Below, one piece after another: positions 22,448 through 33,094 of a DNA stretch of 64,000 bases; within the stretch, counting starts at the first letter, position 1; each line of letters opens with the position of its first letter. Source of the stretch: Hybos culiciformis (taxonomy: Eukaryota; Arthropoda; Insecta; Diptera; Hybotidae). The notes beneath the pieces were generated by a model. The model searched no databases and had not been told where the DNA came from. It was given only the letters and a program-made list of their open reading frames with translations. The stretch is taken from NCBI GenBank assembly GCA_964007475.1, contig OZ023273.1, forward strand, positions 84,951,712 through 85,015,711, given 5' to 3'. The translations under genes were made by a program, and so were the position numbers.

Positions 22448-23315
22448 CATCAACTTCGGCCCCAATAATTAATCGCGCATTTTCATTCTTTCCTTTCATT
22501 TTTAGTTTGACTAACTCTGCACACAAATTTTCTAATTGTGTTGCAAATTCAGCTACAGTATCAATTTGTTTTAAATTCTCAATTTGCCTAACTTTTTCTT
22601 CTTTCGTGGTTTTGTCTGAGAAACGGTCTAAAATAATTGTTTTTAATTCATCAAAGCTTTCAGGTATATTACCCATACTGATTTTATTTTTTACTTTCGA
22701 CAATAATTTGAAATGTAATAAAAATTGAAGAAAATCAGGTTTTGAGGCCTCGACCAGTCTATTGTTATAAAATTGAGCTTTGTTTATAAAATCAGAGACA
22801 TTCTCGTGATGACCATCAAAATCTGGTATCAAAGAGTGTGCTAATTTAAGATCAAAATTGGCCATAACGGATATATCACTTACAATTTTTTCTATTAAGC
22901 TTAATTCCGACGAAGATTTTTTTTGCTTGGGAGTTTTCTCTTTTAGACTTATTTCCGACGAATACTTTCTTAATTTAGGAGTAGAACTTTCAAAATCAGA
23001 TGATTCTTCTAAATCTAATGCAAATTCGAAATCAGTTTCAAATTCCAAATCCAAAAATTCAACACAATCTTTACACTTTTGATAGACTGTTTCTTTTTGT
23101 CTATTATAAAGTTTTAACTTGTAATTAGGTAGCTTTTCAGTATTTTCGCTCAAATATGTTTTATAGTCTAAAAATTTTGTTTTTAGTTTTTTTAGTAATT
23201 TAATAGTTTCTTTTTCGTCAACTTTTTTTTTTGAAATATTTAAAATTTTGTTACAATAACCGATTAACTTTTTGTATTTAATTTTGAGTTCTTCCTCGTA
23301 AGTACTCATTGACAA
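22407..23315 (-). CDS. Gypsy Gag polyprotein (C-terminus lost)
   Basis: A 302-codon minus-strand frame starts with MSMSTYEEELKIKYKKLIG. It has a charged N-terminal region with coiled-coil character, a Ser/Lys-rich linker, and a capsid-like segment (IPDFDGHHENVSDFINKAQF, later LKTIILDRFSDKTTKEEKVR) of the retrotransposon gag type. The last residues run into the palindrome, so the natural zinc-knuckle end is not joined in frame; a CCHC remnant is visible only beyond the palindrome centre. The start Met lies about 340 bp inside the boundary of the nested transposon, consistent with a leader before it. Confidence 0.85.
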   Translation of the reverse strand: MSMSTYEEELKIKYKKLIGYCNKILNISKKKVDEKETIKLLKKLKTKFLDYKTYLSENTEKLPNYKLKLYNRQKETVYQKCKDCVEFLDLEFETDFEFALDLEESSDFESSTPKLRKYSSEISLKEKTPKQKKSSSELSLIEKIVSDISVMANFDLKLAHSLIPDFDGHHENVSDFINKAQFYNNRLVEASKPDFLQFLLHFKLLSKVKNKISMGNIPESFDELKTIILDRFSDKTTKEEKVRQIENLKQIDTVAEFATQLENLCAELVKLKMKGKNENARLIIGAEVDELFGLLLKFLLPF

Positions 23316-24647
23316 TGATTTTTATTTTATTTTATTTATTTTTTTTTTTGAGTTAACCAACCAATTAATAATTAACATGCATTTTCTGTCGCGAAAAAAT
23401 AAAATTTTATTTTTTTTTTAATTTTTCTAATTGGTTTTTTTGTTGTATTTGCAAAAGTATTAAGTTTTTAGTAAGATTTGTATAATAAAGAGTTAAAATG
23501 AATAATTTTGAATCAAAAATTTACATATGCATTAAAAAAATTTTATATAATTTTTTTTTTATTTTTACTTACTATAGATTTTTTTTTCTTATAATTTTTA
23601 CCTACTTATAGATTTTTTTTTCTTTTTATAAATTTTACCTACTTATAGATAACCTCCCAGTAAATATTTAATAGGTGAAAACCCGGTTAATATTAGGTTA
23701 GAAAAACCCAGTGATTACCTGATATTGGCACCGGGTAGTCTATGAAAATTTTTCATACATGCGTTCGCTTCTAGCAGGTATCATTACCTGGTCATTCAAT
23801 GAAAAAGAAACGAAACGAAACGAAATGAAATAAAAATCAATTAAATTAGTGGCTTCTCCACAAATATGTTTTTTTTTTAAATATATGGACTTCTTCCTGA
23901 AAGATTCCTTAAATTTTCTCAAATTCTTTCTAAAAATAATAAACTGTTGAAATTGTTTTTATTAGTTTTATTTATAACATATATAAAATATCTCTTGTAA
24001 TATAACAAAAATAAAAAAAAAAACCAAAAATTAATAAAGTTTCTTCAAAATTATTAAATTAATAAAAGTTAATTTAAACATAAATATAATTATCGAAATT
24101 ATATAGGTACAAAAGTTTATAATAATTATTTTTTTTTTAAATTTTAATAAAAATTATATATTTTTATAAACTAATATATATTAGTTTTATTTATAACATA
24201 TATAATATCTCTTGTAATATAACAAAAATAAAAAAACCAAAAATAATAAAGTTTCTTCAAAATTATTAAATTATTAAAAGTTAATTTAAACAAAAATATA
24301 ATTATCGAAATTATACGGGTACAAAAGTTTATAATCTTTATTTTTTTTTTAAATTTTTAAAAAAATTTATTGAGTTTTTCTATATTTTTAAATCGTAAAA
24401 TTCAAGGCTTTACAGGAAGTTTCATACTTCGTAGTTTTTAATTGTACAATGAAATTACATGTAAATGTTTTTATCTTATTTTATTTTTGTGAATATTAAA
24501 ATTTTTTTCGTGTAAACAAAGCACACATTTTATATCGTAAAACCCTGACTTAAAATAACAATTTTATTAGTTTACATATTTTATTATTTTTTAATTTATA
24601 TCATAAATAAGATCAAATCGTATAATAGCATAATAACTATACCCTTT

Positions 24648-25483
24648 TTATCTTCTATAACGATATCTCTTAAAATGAAACCAAAGCTGAAAAATATTAT
24701 TATGGAATTGACACCGAAATCCTCGTTTATAACTAAATTCCCATTCACGATTCACAATTTTGAAAGCAATATCTGCAAAATCTTTATTATCTGCACAAGG
24801 AGTCTACAAAAGAAAGAAAATAATTTCTTAAATGTTATATATTGTTAAGTTTTTGATTTTTCACAAAACATTTTATCCAATTTGTCAAACTATCTTGCCA
24901 AAGGTAGTATAAAAAGAAACAAACGATATTACAGATCCAAAGCAATATATAAAAAAAATTAATTTTAGAATAATTTTTACTTAAATTAAATTGTTTCGAA
25001 TAAAACAAAAATATTAAAATGGTTATGATCCAGTTCATAACGGGAGTAGTGTTGAATCAAGGTTAAACGTAACATTAAAAATTCATACGCCTTATAATAA
25101 ATGGTGGTCAACATGTTATAATTTTTCATGCAATTGATTTACTTACCAAAAAATACTGAGGAGTTGAACTTTTATCAATCAAATCTGGGTAAAAAATATT
25201 AAATTTGTAGCCTTGGACTATTTTAGGTGGTGGATTATCCATGTCATAATGAGTTTGATTATACTTGTTCCATTCAAAACCAGTGTGAACTCGATTGAAA
25301 TATCTGGGCTTTCTTGGTCTGTATTTGTCTGACCAAAGATAAACTTGTGAATCTAATTTAGTTTCCACTGAAAATTCAGCTTCATCTCCCATCATTCCTT
25401 TCCTAGCTTCTTTATGCATTAAAATTTCTTGTTGGGTATATTGATCTTCTTCGTCTTCATCAACAACACGAACACGAAGCTTT
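24648..25483 (-). pseudogene. Captured cactin C-terminal exons
   Basis: Cactin is a conserved nuclear, spliceosome-associated protein that binds the IkappaB Cactus in insects. The exon 25147-25483 encodes an acidic lead (VVDEDEEDQYTQQEI), then VYLWSDKYRPRKPRYFNRVH, TGFEWNKYNQTHYDMDNPPP and KIVQGYKFNIFYPDLID, the signature CactinC domain. It ends in a good donor (TTG|gtaagt). The exon 24648-24803 follows an acceptor (ttcttttgtag) and encodes the terminal block IAFKIVNREWEFSYKRGFRC to FHFKRYRYRR, then TAA. The two join in phase. About a dozen residues normally found before IAFKIVN are missing in frame. The 343-bp intron is retained, so capture was at DNA level. It lies between the transposon ends in the transposase's orientation. 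The frame is open; expression as a fusion is possible but unproven. Confidence 0.85.
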
Positions 25484-25839
25484 TTTTTTTAATTTTAATA
25501 AAAATTATTTATTTTTATATTATTTATAATATAATATTTATAAAATATATTATTTATAATATTGCATCAAAAATAATATTGCATCAAGAATATTATTGGA
25601 TCAAAAATAATATTACTTCAAAAATAATATTGCAGCATGAAATAAATTGTACTAAGAACTAAAATAAAATAAAAAATTAATCGATTATACTTTAAGTACC
25701 TATTATAATAAATTATACCTCATTTCTTCGAACGATGCTTATATCTATTATGGCCGTCCAAAATTTGCTTACATAAATAATTTGCTTACATAAATAATAC
25801 ATAAATTAATTCAAATAAATTAAATGAAATTAAAAGTAA

Positions 25840-27285
25840 ATACTTTGCTCGGTTGTAGTAATTTTTTGACAAAAATTACATTTACTGAATTTTGAGTTTT
25901 GATTCATAGGTTCACTAGAAGGTTGAACTGTCGTACCTCGCAATGACACCAACGTTTGGCTATTTGTTGAATTTTGATCATCCCTATTCCTATTGTTTGT
26001 TTGGGAATGAGCAGAAATTCTGGGATCTAAAAAAAAAATAGAAGTTATTGAATAAACAATTGAAAAAATATAATAAACAAATAAAAATTACATTTACTGA
26101 ATTTTATGTTTTGATTGATAGTTTCACTAGTCAATGTTTGGCTATTTGTTGAATTTTGATCATACCTATTGTTTATTTGGGAATGAGCAGAAATTGTAGA
26201 GTCTAAAAGAATAAAAAAATATAAGTTATAAATATAATAAATAATTCAATTATAATAAATAATTTAAAATTTTTATAAAGAAATAAAACATTGATTTTTT
26301 TCTACATAAGAAGAAATTAAACAATTTTCATTTAAAAAACTTGTTACATTCGATCTATATATGTATAATTGTACAATGAGAGAAACTCTTTCAATTTGTT
26401 GTTGATTTCTGTATTTAAAAAAACAAAGTTTAATTTTGAATGTTGAAATTTTCATTCTAAAATCTTAATTAGTTTTATCAAAGACTTCATTTATGGCTCC
26501 TGGTAGCCCTCAAATGTTTCATATTTATGAGAGTTCGTTCAATCAATTTTATTTACTTTTTTGTCAAAAAAATTACTGGCCTAGAAACAGAATAAATTAA
26601 ATTTTTATTTTCAAACATAATTTAAAAAAAAAGAAAAATTACAGAACCATTCAACTATTCCTCTGCTAAGATTTAAAAAAAAAAATATATATACAAATAA
26701 GTAACTTGCTAAATCAGAAACTATTTGAAGTTAAGAAAAATGCAATTATTGTATTCATATAAATAATAATAAAAAAAATCACCTTCTAGACAACTTCCCA
26801 TTTCTTCAAACAGTTCATCAATGGTTTGAGTTTGATCTAATATTTCAATGGGCTTTTCTATTTTGTTAGGAACAAATATAATTTGGGAATCTAAAATTAG
26901 AACAGTAATAAGAACAGTTCTCAACAAATTTTCATCACAAAATCAATTACCTTCGTGAATATATGGAGTGCTCTTTTTTTTTAACAATTGCTGGAGCTGA
27001 AAAAGAAAATTAATTAATTTTTTTAAAGTAAAACCTAAATGTAAAGTAGTAAACTGTAACAAAATCGTTTTAAAACTAAATTCGCATATTCAAGATTTTT
27101 TCAATTGCTATATATTTAAAATAAGATAAGGCCTCGCATGATAAGGGTCAATGTACTTGTTCTCATACCGTTAATGAAGCTCGTGAGTCTGGGTGTTGCT
27201 TTTATCATTTTTTTTTCTATTTCTTGAGTTAATAGTTGAGGAGCTCTTCGTTTTAGATTGTGGCATTGAATATATATTTCTGAAA
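25840..27285 (-). CDS. Predicted spliced accessory gene of the CACTA-like element
   Basis: At least five short minus-strand exon candidates have matching splice signals. They are: 27172-27280 (RRAPQLLTQEIEKKMIKATP), about 26952-27004 (LQQLLKKKSTPYIHE), about 26783-26892 (IIFVPNKIEKPIEILDQTQT and ELFEEMGSCLE), 26095-26203 and 25860-26027. The last two are duplicates: both contain ISAHSQ.NNR, DQNSTNSQTL and KFSK. The product would be hydrophilic, Asn/Gln/Ser-rich and without a domain I recognise. By position it parallels the DUF4806-like partner gene at 59.7-60.7 kb, but I see no clear similarity. Exon limits are approximate. Confidence 0.4.
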
Positions 27286-27659
27286 ATATAAAAAAAAATA
27301 CAATTTTTGATTAATTATTTATAAAAAGAAAAGGATTGAAAGCAAATTAATTAAATTTTTAAATTGATTAAAAATACTTTCTTTTGAAATTAACACTATA
27401 GTATATTTATATTATATAAGAAAAATATTGATTATAGAACTTTGTTTAGATCTGGGAATTACTTGCTGCAATTACTTAGTTTTAGTTGGGGAAATTTACT
27501 TGCTTTGTGTGTTTACATCTAACATTTTTGCTTTTACATTTGAACCAGGAAGTACTTGTAACAAGTATCGGCAAATAATTACTTACTAATTTTTTTTATC
27601 ATTGTCTTAACATTGCCAAGAAAACACATCTGACATTGGCACTAAAGAATGTTTTTTTT

Positions 27660-28293
27660 AGGGAGTGGCTACAGTTACGGTAAACGTAACTTTTTTTTTT
27701 TAACTTATTTTTTTTTTAACTATTAGCTAATGCTTAAAGTTTCGGCAATTTTTTTTTTTTTTGTCGAAATAAAAAAAAAAATTGAATTAAATTTTTTTTT
27801 TCTTTTTCTTCTTTTTTTTTGTCTTAACCCTTTCTTCGGGATTCGAACCTCGTTCTTTAGCATTTCATTCTACCACTCTACCTAAACGTGTACAAAATAG
27901 AAAATATAAATTAGGTGTACATGTGAAAGACAAGTAAAAACCTTACATCGTCATACAAAAAATGCAAGAATAGTAAAACCTTACATCGTTATACAAAAAT
28001 ACAAAAATAGTTTTAAAAGCGCGAAGCGCCAAAGCAAAATAAAAAAGCATAACAACTTTTTATTTAAAAAAAAAGTCATAATGCTCCAAAAAAACTTTGC
28101 CGTAACCACTAAAAAAAAAAAAGTTACCTTCACCGTAACTTTAAACAATTTTCTACAGGATTACGGTTGCCGTAACTCTTAAAAAAAAAAAAGAGTTACG
28201 TTTGCCGTAACTTTAGTCAATTTTCAACAGGATTACGGTAACTCTCAAAAAAAAAAAAAGAGAGACGTTTGCCGTAACTGTAGTCTCTCCCTT
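27660..28293. mobile_element. Nested TIR element with pyrimidine-run target duplication
   Basis: The left end gggagtggctacagttacgg is mirrored at the right end by ccgtaactgtagtctctccc. The flanks share ttttttta. Inside, the motif ttacggttgccgtaac and relatives repeat with alternating A/T runs around 28090-28270. It carries a tRNA-like repeat at 27835-27895. No coding sequence is present. Confidence 0.7.
27835..27895 (-). repeat. tRNA-derived repeat, copy 3
   Basis: Minus-strand unit with ggtagagtggtagaatgaaa, atgctaaag and the B box GGTTCGAATCC. Same family as 7640-7708 and 7924-7990. Confidence 0.6.
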
Positions 28294-28864
28294 TTTTTTA
28301 TTAATAAAATAAAACATACAGTTTAGAAATTTTTCTAATTACCGTATAAAAAAAATTGTTAATTTTAAATGTAAATAATTTTTGTAGGTACTTGTCAGCG
28401 AGTAATTTAATTGGTTGTAGTCGTAAATGCAAATAAATTTATTGGAGCAAATGATATCGCAAATAAAATCTATTTATAATACTCGAAAATTTACTTACTA
28501 GCCCGATTTATGTACTTGCCAGATCTAAGCAAACCTTAAGAGCAGTACAAGTATTACCAAATTATAATTACGTTCATCACCCATGCCGAATAATAAAAAA
28601 TTAAAAAAGTGTTAAGTTAAAAAAAATTATAAATGTTAATAATTTATATTAAAAAATTAATTTTAATTCTAATTCAATGAATAGGCAGAAGCTCTAAAAA
28701 AAATAAAGATGACAAAATATGATGAAAAATGTCAGGCAAAAATAAATTAAATGAAGAAATATAACGAAATATAATTGTAACTTTTAAGAAATTAAAACAA
28801 GAAATTAAAATAAAATACATATTTAGCAAGAAAAAAATACTAAAAATGTTTAAAGAATTTGTTA

Positions 28865-30866
28865 TTAATCAAGTAATGAAATCTTTTTAGATTCATGCAA
28901 CATCGGAATTAAAATAAACATATTTTTTGAAGTATCCAATGGCAACCGACAAAATTTTGAAATAATGGCAGAAGTAGGAAATTCCTCTAAATCATTTTCA
29001 AGCTTTTCTACTACCATTATGCCGAGCCCAGTTTTGGAATCTAAGGGACTATTAGGGTTGTGGGTTTTTAAATCTTCTTCCTCTCATCAATTGCATGTTA
29101 TCAACGAAATCTAATTGCTCAATAAAAAAAGGAATTTCTTGATTATTTAGTTTTATTGAGCAATAGCAATCCACAGTATTACATTGAAAATGTGAATGAA
29201 CCATAAATATAAGATTTGTAACGATTTGAATTGGAAAATTGTTCACATTTTAGTTTATTTTTGTCAACTAAAATATTAAGATAATTAATTTCATTAAATT
29301 TGTTAAAAATCTGTTTTAAAAGGAAGGAAGGTCGTTTGACAAGTTTTTTAATTTCTTGAAGGTAATTTTCAAATTTATATCCCGAAAAACAATCAATGGG
29401 TCCGTATAACTTAACATAATTTGGTATATGAAGAAGACTGTGAATATTGTAGGAAATGTATTTAAGGCCATAAATTTGTACAAAATATTTAACAAAATCG
29501 TTTAAGAAATTTTGCGAAATATCAATGGTATCAGAATCTGTAAATTCATGTGAAAGAAGACGAACACTAGAAGAAAGAAGGAGGAAATGATAAAATACGT
29601 TATCATCGACAAAATTCTTGATGAGAGGAAGAGAACCGTATAACAAAAAAAAACGGAACTCAGTCGCCTTCCATCTAGGAAGTTCCACAAAACTCCGAGT
29701 TTTTCTAGAAAATTCCGTTGGCATATAATTTGCGTAACTACAATAAATTTCCGACATTTGTACTTGGGCAGCAGGAGTCAATCTAGAAAGAATCAAATTT
29801 AAAGTTTTTTTACATACTCCTAAATCTAATAGATGCATGGGGTCTAAGGGAAATTGAGACACCATTTTCATTCCACTTCTTTCCAGTATATTAGGAGACC
29901 CTTCTTGATGGTGATCAGGATTTTGCCTTAAGGCAAAAGACTCGTCTGTTCTCAACTCACGACAATGAATATCATAAACATTTGTTCTCTGATAATGAAA
30001 ACCCGTTTGGCAGCACTCATGGCAACCGTTTTTTGAGTTGTGGTAACGAACAGATTTACACAAAGATTTAGCTGGAGCATCGCAAGTGAAACACCTTAAC
30101 ACAAACTCCTTTGTTGATGAGTTTTTTAATACTTTGATACCGTTTTTTTTAAGGTTAATAATTTCTTTTGAAAAGTCTTCAAAAAACTCATCAACAGAGG
30201 TTGGGTGTCCTTTACCAGCCCAAGCGCCGACTAAAAATGGGGGTATAGACTTTTCATTTGAGAAAGCTCCTAGAATTGGCCAAATTGTTTGCCGAGAGCT
30301 TTTATAAAGAGGTAATCCATCAACATTAAAGTCGCAAACAATTTGATCCAAGGAATTTATAAAATCTGAGCTATATCTATTTATTGCCTTCTCTATCCCA
30401 AAATGACAATATTCCCCCTCCCCTACATTTCGCGAAACAAATTGTTCATTGTTACCGAGATCGCGCATAAGTGTTTTTTTTGTTTTCGGAAGTTGAATTC
30501 AAAACTTCTTAAAATATTCAACAAACCATTTACTGAATTTGTGGAAATGTTGTGCTGAATAATCCATTTTATTAAATGTATTTTTAGTAATTTAGTTTTA
30601 GGAATTTCGGCTCTATCTTCTTCCACTATTTCATCAATTTCTTCTTCGGAGTCATCAGATTCAATAAAGGATTCAAAGAAAAAATTATTTGATTCATCGG
30701 TTTCGTTCAAACACGAAACCGAACTGGCGAAGGAAATGTCAGGTTCATTATCAGAACCAAGGCTATGAAGAGAATCAGGTTCGCCAGATTTAAAATTTTC
30801 AAAATATTCTCGATGGCTAAGCTCTGCCCTTCTATTTAAATGAGCGTTCTTCGTAGTTTTTGACAT
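28865..30866 (-). pseudogene. CACTA-like transposase (nearly complete, two frameshifts)
   Basis: The N-terminal part (30423-30866) starts MSKTTKNAHLNRRAEL and has an acidic Ser-rich region, then a helical IIQHNISTNSVNGLLNIL segment. After a frameshift in the A-rich run near 30480-30495, a 429-codon frame (29179-30468) covers the core: DFNVDGLPLYKSSRQTIWPI, the second acidic block CFTCDAPAKSL, a zinc-like set (HECCQTGFHYQ), LRTDESFALRQ, the FPLDPMHLLDLGVCKK block, and the DUF4218-like tail (YGLKYISYNIHSLLH, DCFSGYKFENYLQEIKKLV). A second frameshift near 29225 joins a tail ending at TAA 28865-28867. This protein type is common in arthropod and cnidarian genomes as an unnamed transposase. Relation to plant TNP2 is inferred from the DUF4218-like end. 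A diverged relative lies at 60.7-63.9 kb. Confidence 0.8.
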
Positions 30867-31649
30867 AATATTTTAAATAAAAATGAATTTGATTTATAAA
30901 AAATCAAAATTTTATTTACTTTTTTGAAATTTGAAAAAAAAAAAATTTTTATTTGAAAATACAATTTTTTTTTTTAAATCCACTTTTTTTATTTAAAAAT
31001 CAAATTTTTTTTTTGTTATTTTTTTTTAATTTGTTAAGTTGTTAACTAGTTTAATTAAAAATAAAATTTTTTTTATAAACTTTTTCAAAATTTTTAATTT
31101 TTTATTTAAAAAACAATTTTTTTATTTTTTGATTTAAACTTTTTAACAAGAACACGCGTTCATTAAAATTTCAAAGGAACTGATAAGATTTGAACAAAAT
31201 TTAAAATTTTTTTTGTTTTTATTGTGGAATGATGATAATGGGAAACAAATATATAGACAAACCCAGTAAAAACGGGCAAAACACAACCGATTAAATATCC
31301 TGGTAATATTACCCAGTGAACAAATATTTACTGGGCTGAAATAAAAAAATTATAATTTTTTTTTTATATTTGCCTTTTATTTTTGTTTTCAATGAGGTCT
31401 TGATATGTTTTAGATGCCAATTTGATAATAGATTAATGTTCTATGCCATTTACTTCTCAATTTATTGATGTTGTAATATTTGCTACAAGTCTGTAGTATC
31501 TATTGAACCTTCATAATTTTGTTTTACCAATTTTTAAATTTATTTAACGATTGCTGTACTATTTCAATTGGACAATAATGTTGAACCAATGCTAGAATAA
31601 TTTATCCATGTTTGAATTTAATTTTAATTTATTTTTCTTCTTTTGACCT

Positions 31650-31664
31650 CTGTCACGGTCGCCA
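31650..31664 (-). other. Primer-binding site of the Gypsy element
   Basis: The minus strand directly after the 5' LTR reads tggcgaccgtgacag, starting with TGG complementary to tRNA 3' CCA. I do not name the tRNA with certainty. Confidence 0.8.
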
Positions 31665-31915
31665 TGTAGTATTATTTTAATAAAAGAATTCAAGGTTCTT
31701 ACAATTCATTTTCTTTATTTTTGATATGATTGGTTCTTAATAATTAACTGTAGCGACTGTTCTTACAGTCCTCTTGTTTATTTAATTTTATAATTTTTAA
31801 TTCTATTGTGTACAAAATTACGATATATATATTCTCTCTTAAAATTATCTCTTAATTATTCATTGGAAGGTGTATATTAAAATGTTGTAACTACACTTCT
31901 AACTATCTTACTACA
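31665..31915 (-). repeat. Gypsy 5' LTR
   Basis: About 251 bp, matching 16995-17244. It should contain the promoter and polyadenylation signal of the element, but I cannot point to a TATA box with confidence in this AT background. Confidence 0.92.
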
Positions 31916-32078
31916 TATGAACAACGGATGAAATCATTCAAAATAAAAAATTTCTTCAAGCTCATTCACACCAAAATTAATTAAAATCTAAATACTAAAT
32001 TGATTAATCATAATTTTTTGCAGTGGGTCTTTGAAAATTTTTATTTTTAATAATTCAAATATGTTGCAATAATCTTAC

Positions 32079-32430
32079 ATTTCTAAAACTAATGGAAAGG
32101 AGACTTCTTCTTCTTCTTTCATACCCGGTGGTAAATATAATTTAACTTGAGCATGAAAACCATGTCGAATTTCAACATTAAATATTCTAACTTGTGGCAC
32201 TGATAGTTGATGAACTTTTTTTCTTAAATGTTCACCATTGTCAACTGTATAAATTTTTAAATTAGTTGATTTATCAACTAAATATACTGATGGCGATTCT
32301 GGACCTAAACACTCTTGTATATAATATGAATAATCATTACTAAAATATATGTCGTTTTAATAACAATTATTTGGTATATCATAAGAACATGAATTATCAT
32401 TAGTTATAGTTGCTGATGATAGATTTTCTC
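32079..32430 (-). pseudogene. DPP-like exon upstream of the Gypsy insertion
   Basis: The minus strand encodes FSNDYSYYIQECLGPESPSV, VHQLSVPQVRIFNVEIRHGF and AQVKLYLPPGMKEEE, the end of the DPP beta-propeller and start of the hydrolase domain. It ends in a donor (AT|gtaaga) at 32079. Upstream in the same frame after a TAA, CSYDIPNNC fits the family's Cys pair region. Before it, VNLGVIILILMECMLLA is hydrophobic, like a signal or anchor, which is out of place this near the hydrolase domain. It suggests deletion or fusion of exons. Confidence 0.75.
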
Positions 32431-32469
32431 TTTCGGCCAATAACATGCATTCCATGAGTATTAAAATAA

Positions 32470-33063
32470 TTACACCAAGATTTACTTTTACATTTCGAAA
32501 TTAATTTTTATTTTCCATCATTATACATATAATATAGTTAGTTATACATACATAATATTGTAAATAATAATTTGGATTTTTTATAATTTAGATTTTATCG
32601 TACCAATGCTTTTATATCATCAATACATATAATCAAATTTAGTAAAATAAAATAAAAAATTAAAAAATTAAGAACCTGTCTAGTTTAAGTAATACTTGTT
32701 CGTATCTATTTTTTTTTAAGGTATAAGTTGATAAATGCAATAACTAATTCTTTTAATTAATTGTTTTTTTCAATTAAATTTAACTTTGTTTAGTTTTTCT
32801 TTATATTCTTATATTATAACATTATTACTTCAATTATTTTTCTCAGTTAAGTATATTTATTTCAGGACCTTGAATTCTTTGAACTTAAATTATAAACTTT
32901 TTATTAAAATTATTTTTCTTGATAATTTTATTTTTGTTTGTTAAATTTTAAAATATTTATTTGAATTTACCAGCAGTTTTGCGTCTAAAATACAATCATT
33001 CATTGATCCAAGTCACAATAAATTATCTCGTATTGTATGCATATAACTAACTATTAATCACTT

Positions 33064-33065
<2 letters not shown>
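32470..33065. other. AT-rich stretch, no gene seen
   Basis: No coding or repeat structure is supported before the TA microsatellite at 33071. Confidence 0.4.

Positions 33066-33070
<5 letters not shown>

Positions 33071-33094
<24 letters not shown>

Larger units (their letters stand above)
23656..31335 (-). mobile_element. CACTA-like DNA transposon with captured cactin exons
   Basis: The left end cccagtaaatattta and the right end caaatatttactggg are inverted repeats. Extra cccagt/actggg copies lie sub-terminally at both ends (near 23708, 31262 and 31313), a CACTA habit. A 2-bp ct flanks both ends (23654-23655; 31336-31337). The 7.7-kb body carries, on minus, a transposase gene (28865-30866), a multi-exon accessory gene (about 25840-27285) and two exons of host cactin (24648-25483). 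It also contains a nested TIR element (27660-28293). Class naming rests on the DUF4218-like transposase tail, terminal-repeat style and short target duplication; another superfamily with similar termini is possible. Confidence 0.75.
16995..31915 (-). mobile_element. Gypsy-type LTR retrotransposon with nested transposon
   Basis: Two LTRs of about 250 bp (16995-17244 and 31665-31915) begin TGTRGTATTATTTTAATAAA and end CTTACTACA. The exact duplication tatg flanks the whole (16991-16994; 31916-31919). Read on minus, the order is 5' LTR (31915), PBS (31650-31664, tggcgaccgtgac), gag, protease, RT, RNase H, integrase, PPT (17245-17254) and 3' LTR. This is Gypsy/Ty3 order, with no recognisable env. 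A 7.7-kb CACTA-like transposon (23656-31335) lies in the leader before gag. Without it the element is about 7.2 kb, normal for Gypsy. Pol has several frame breaks, and a 0.57-kb palindrome disrupts the end of gag. It is inserted in the same orientation as the surrounding DPP-like pseudogene. Confidence 0.93.
13637..32430 (-). pseudogene. Dipeptidyl peptidase-like (S9B) gene split by two LTR elements
   Basis: Minus-strand exons of one gene of the DPP4/DPP10 family are spread over 18.8 kb. They are: 32079-32430 (beta-propeller end, CLGP and VKLYLPPGM), 16733-16876, 16455-16618, 16163-16398, and a last exon now in two parts, 15924-15964 and 13637-13742. All visible junctions keep phase and have GT/AG sites. 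The order matches the family: HARGSGYQG, YGWGYGGF (nucleophile elbow), TADTFVHQ (catalytic Asp region), YPDEDHS (catalytic His), and the tail FGPIEKIEWDPTGLF. It is a pseudogene: the nucleophile Ser is Gly, TAA stops occur in three exons, and a local tandem expansion breaks the 16163-16398 exon. A short LTR element splits the last exon and a Gypsy element lies between the first and second blocks. Loss of Ser is also normal in DPP6/DPP10-type inactive members, so that change alone is not proof of decay. Confidence 0.85.

Noticed and set aside
29502..29690. Minus-strand 62-codon frame
   Set aside because: Alternative frame within the CACTA-like transposase core.
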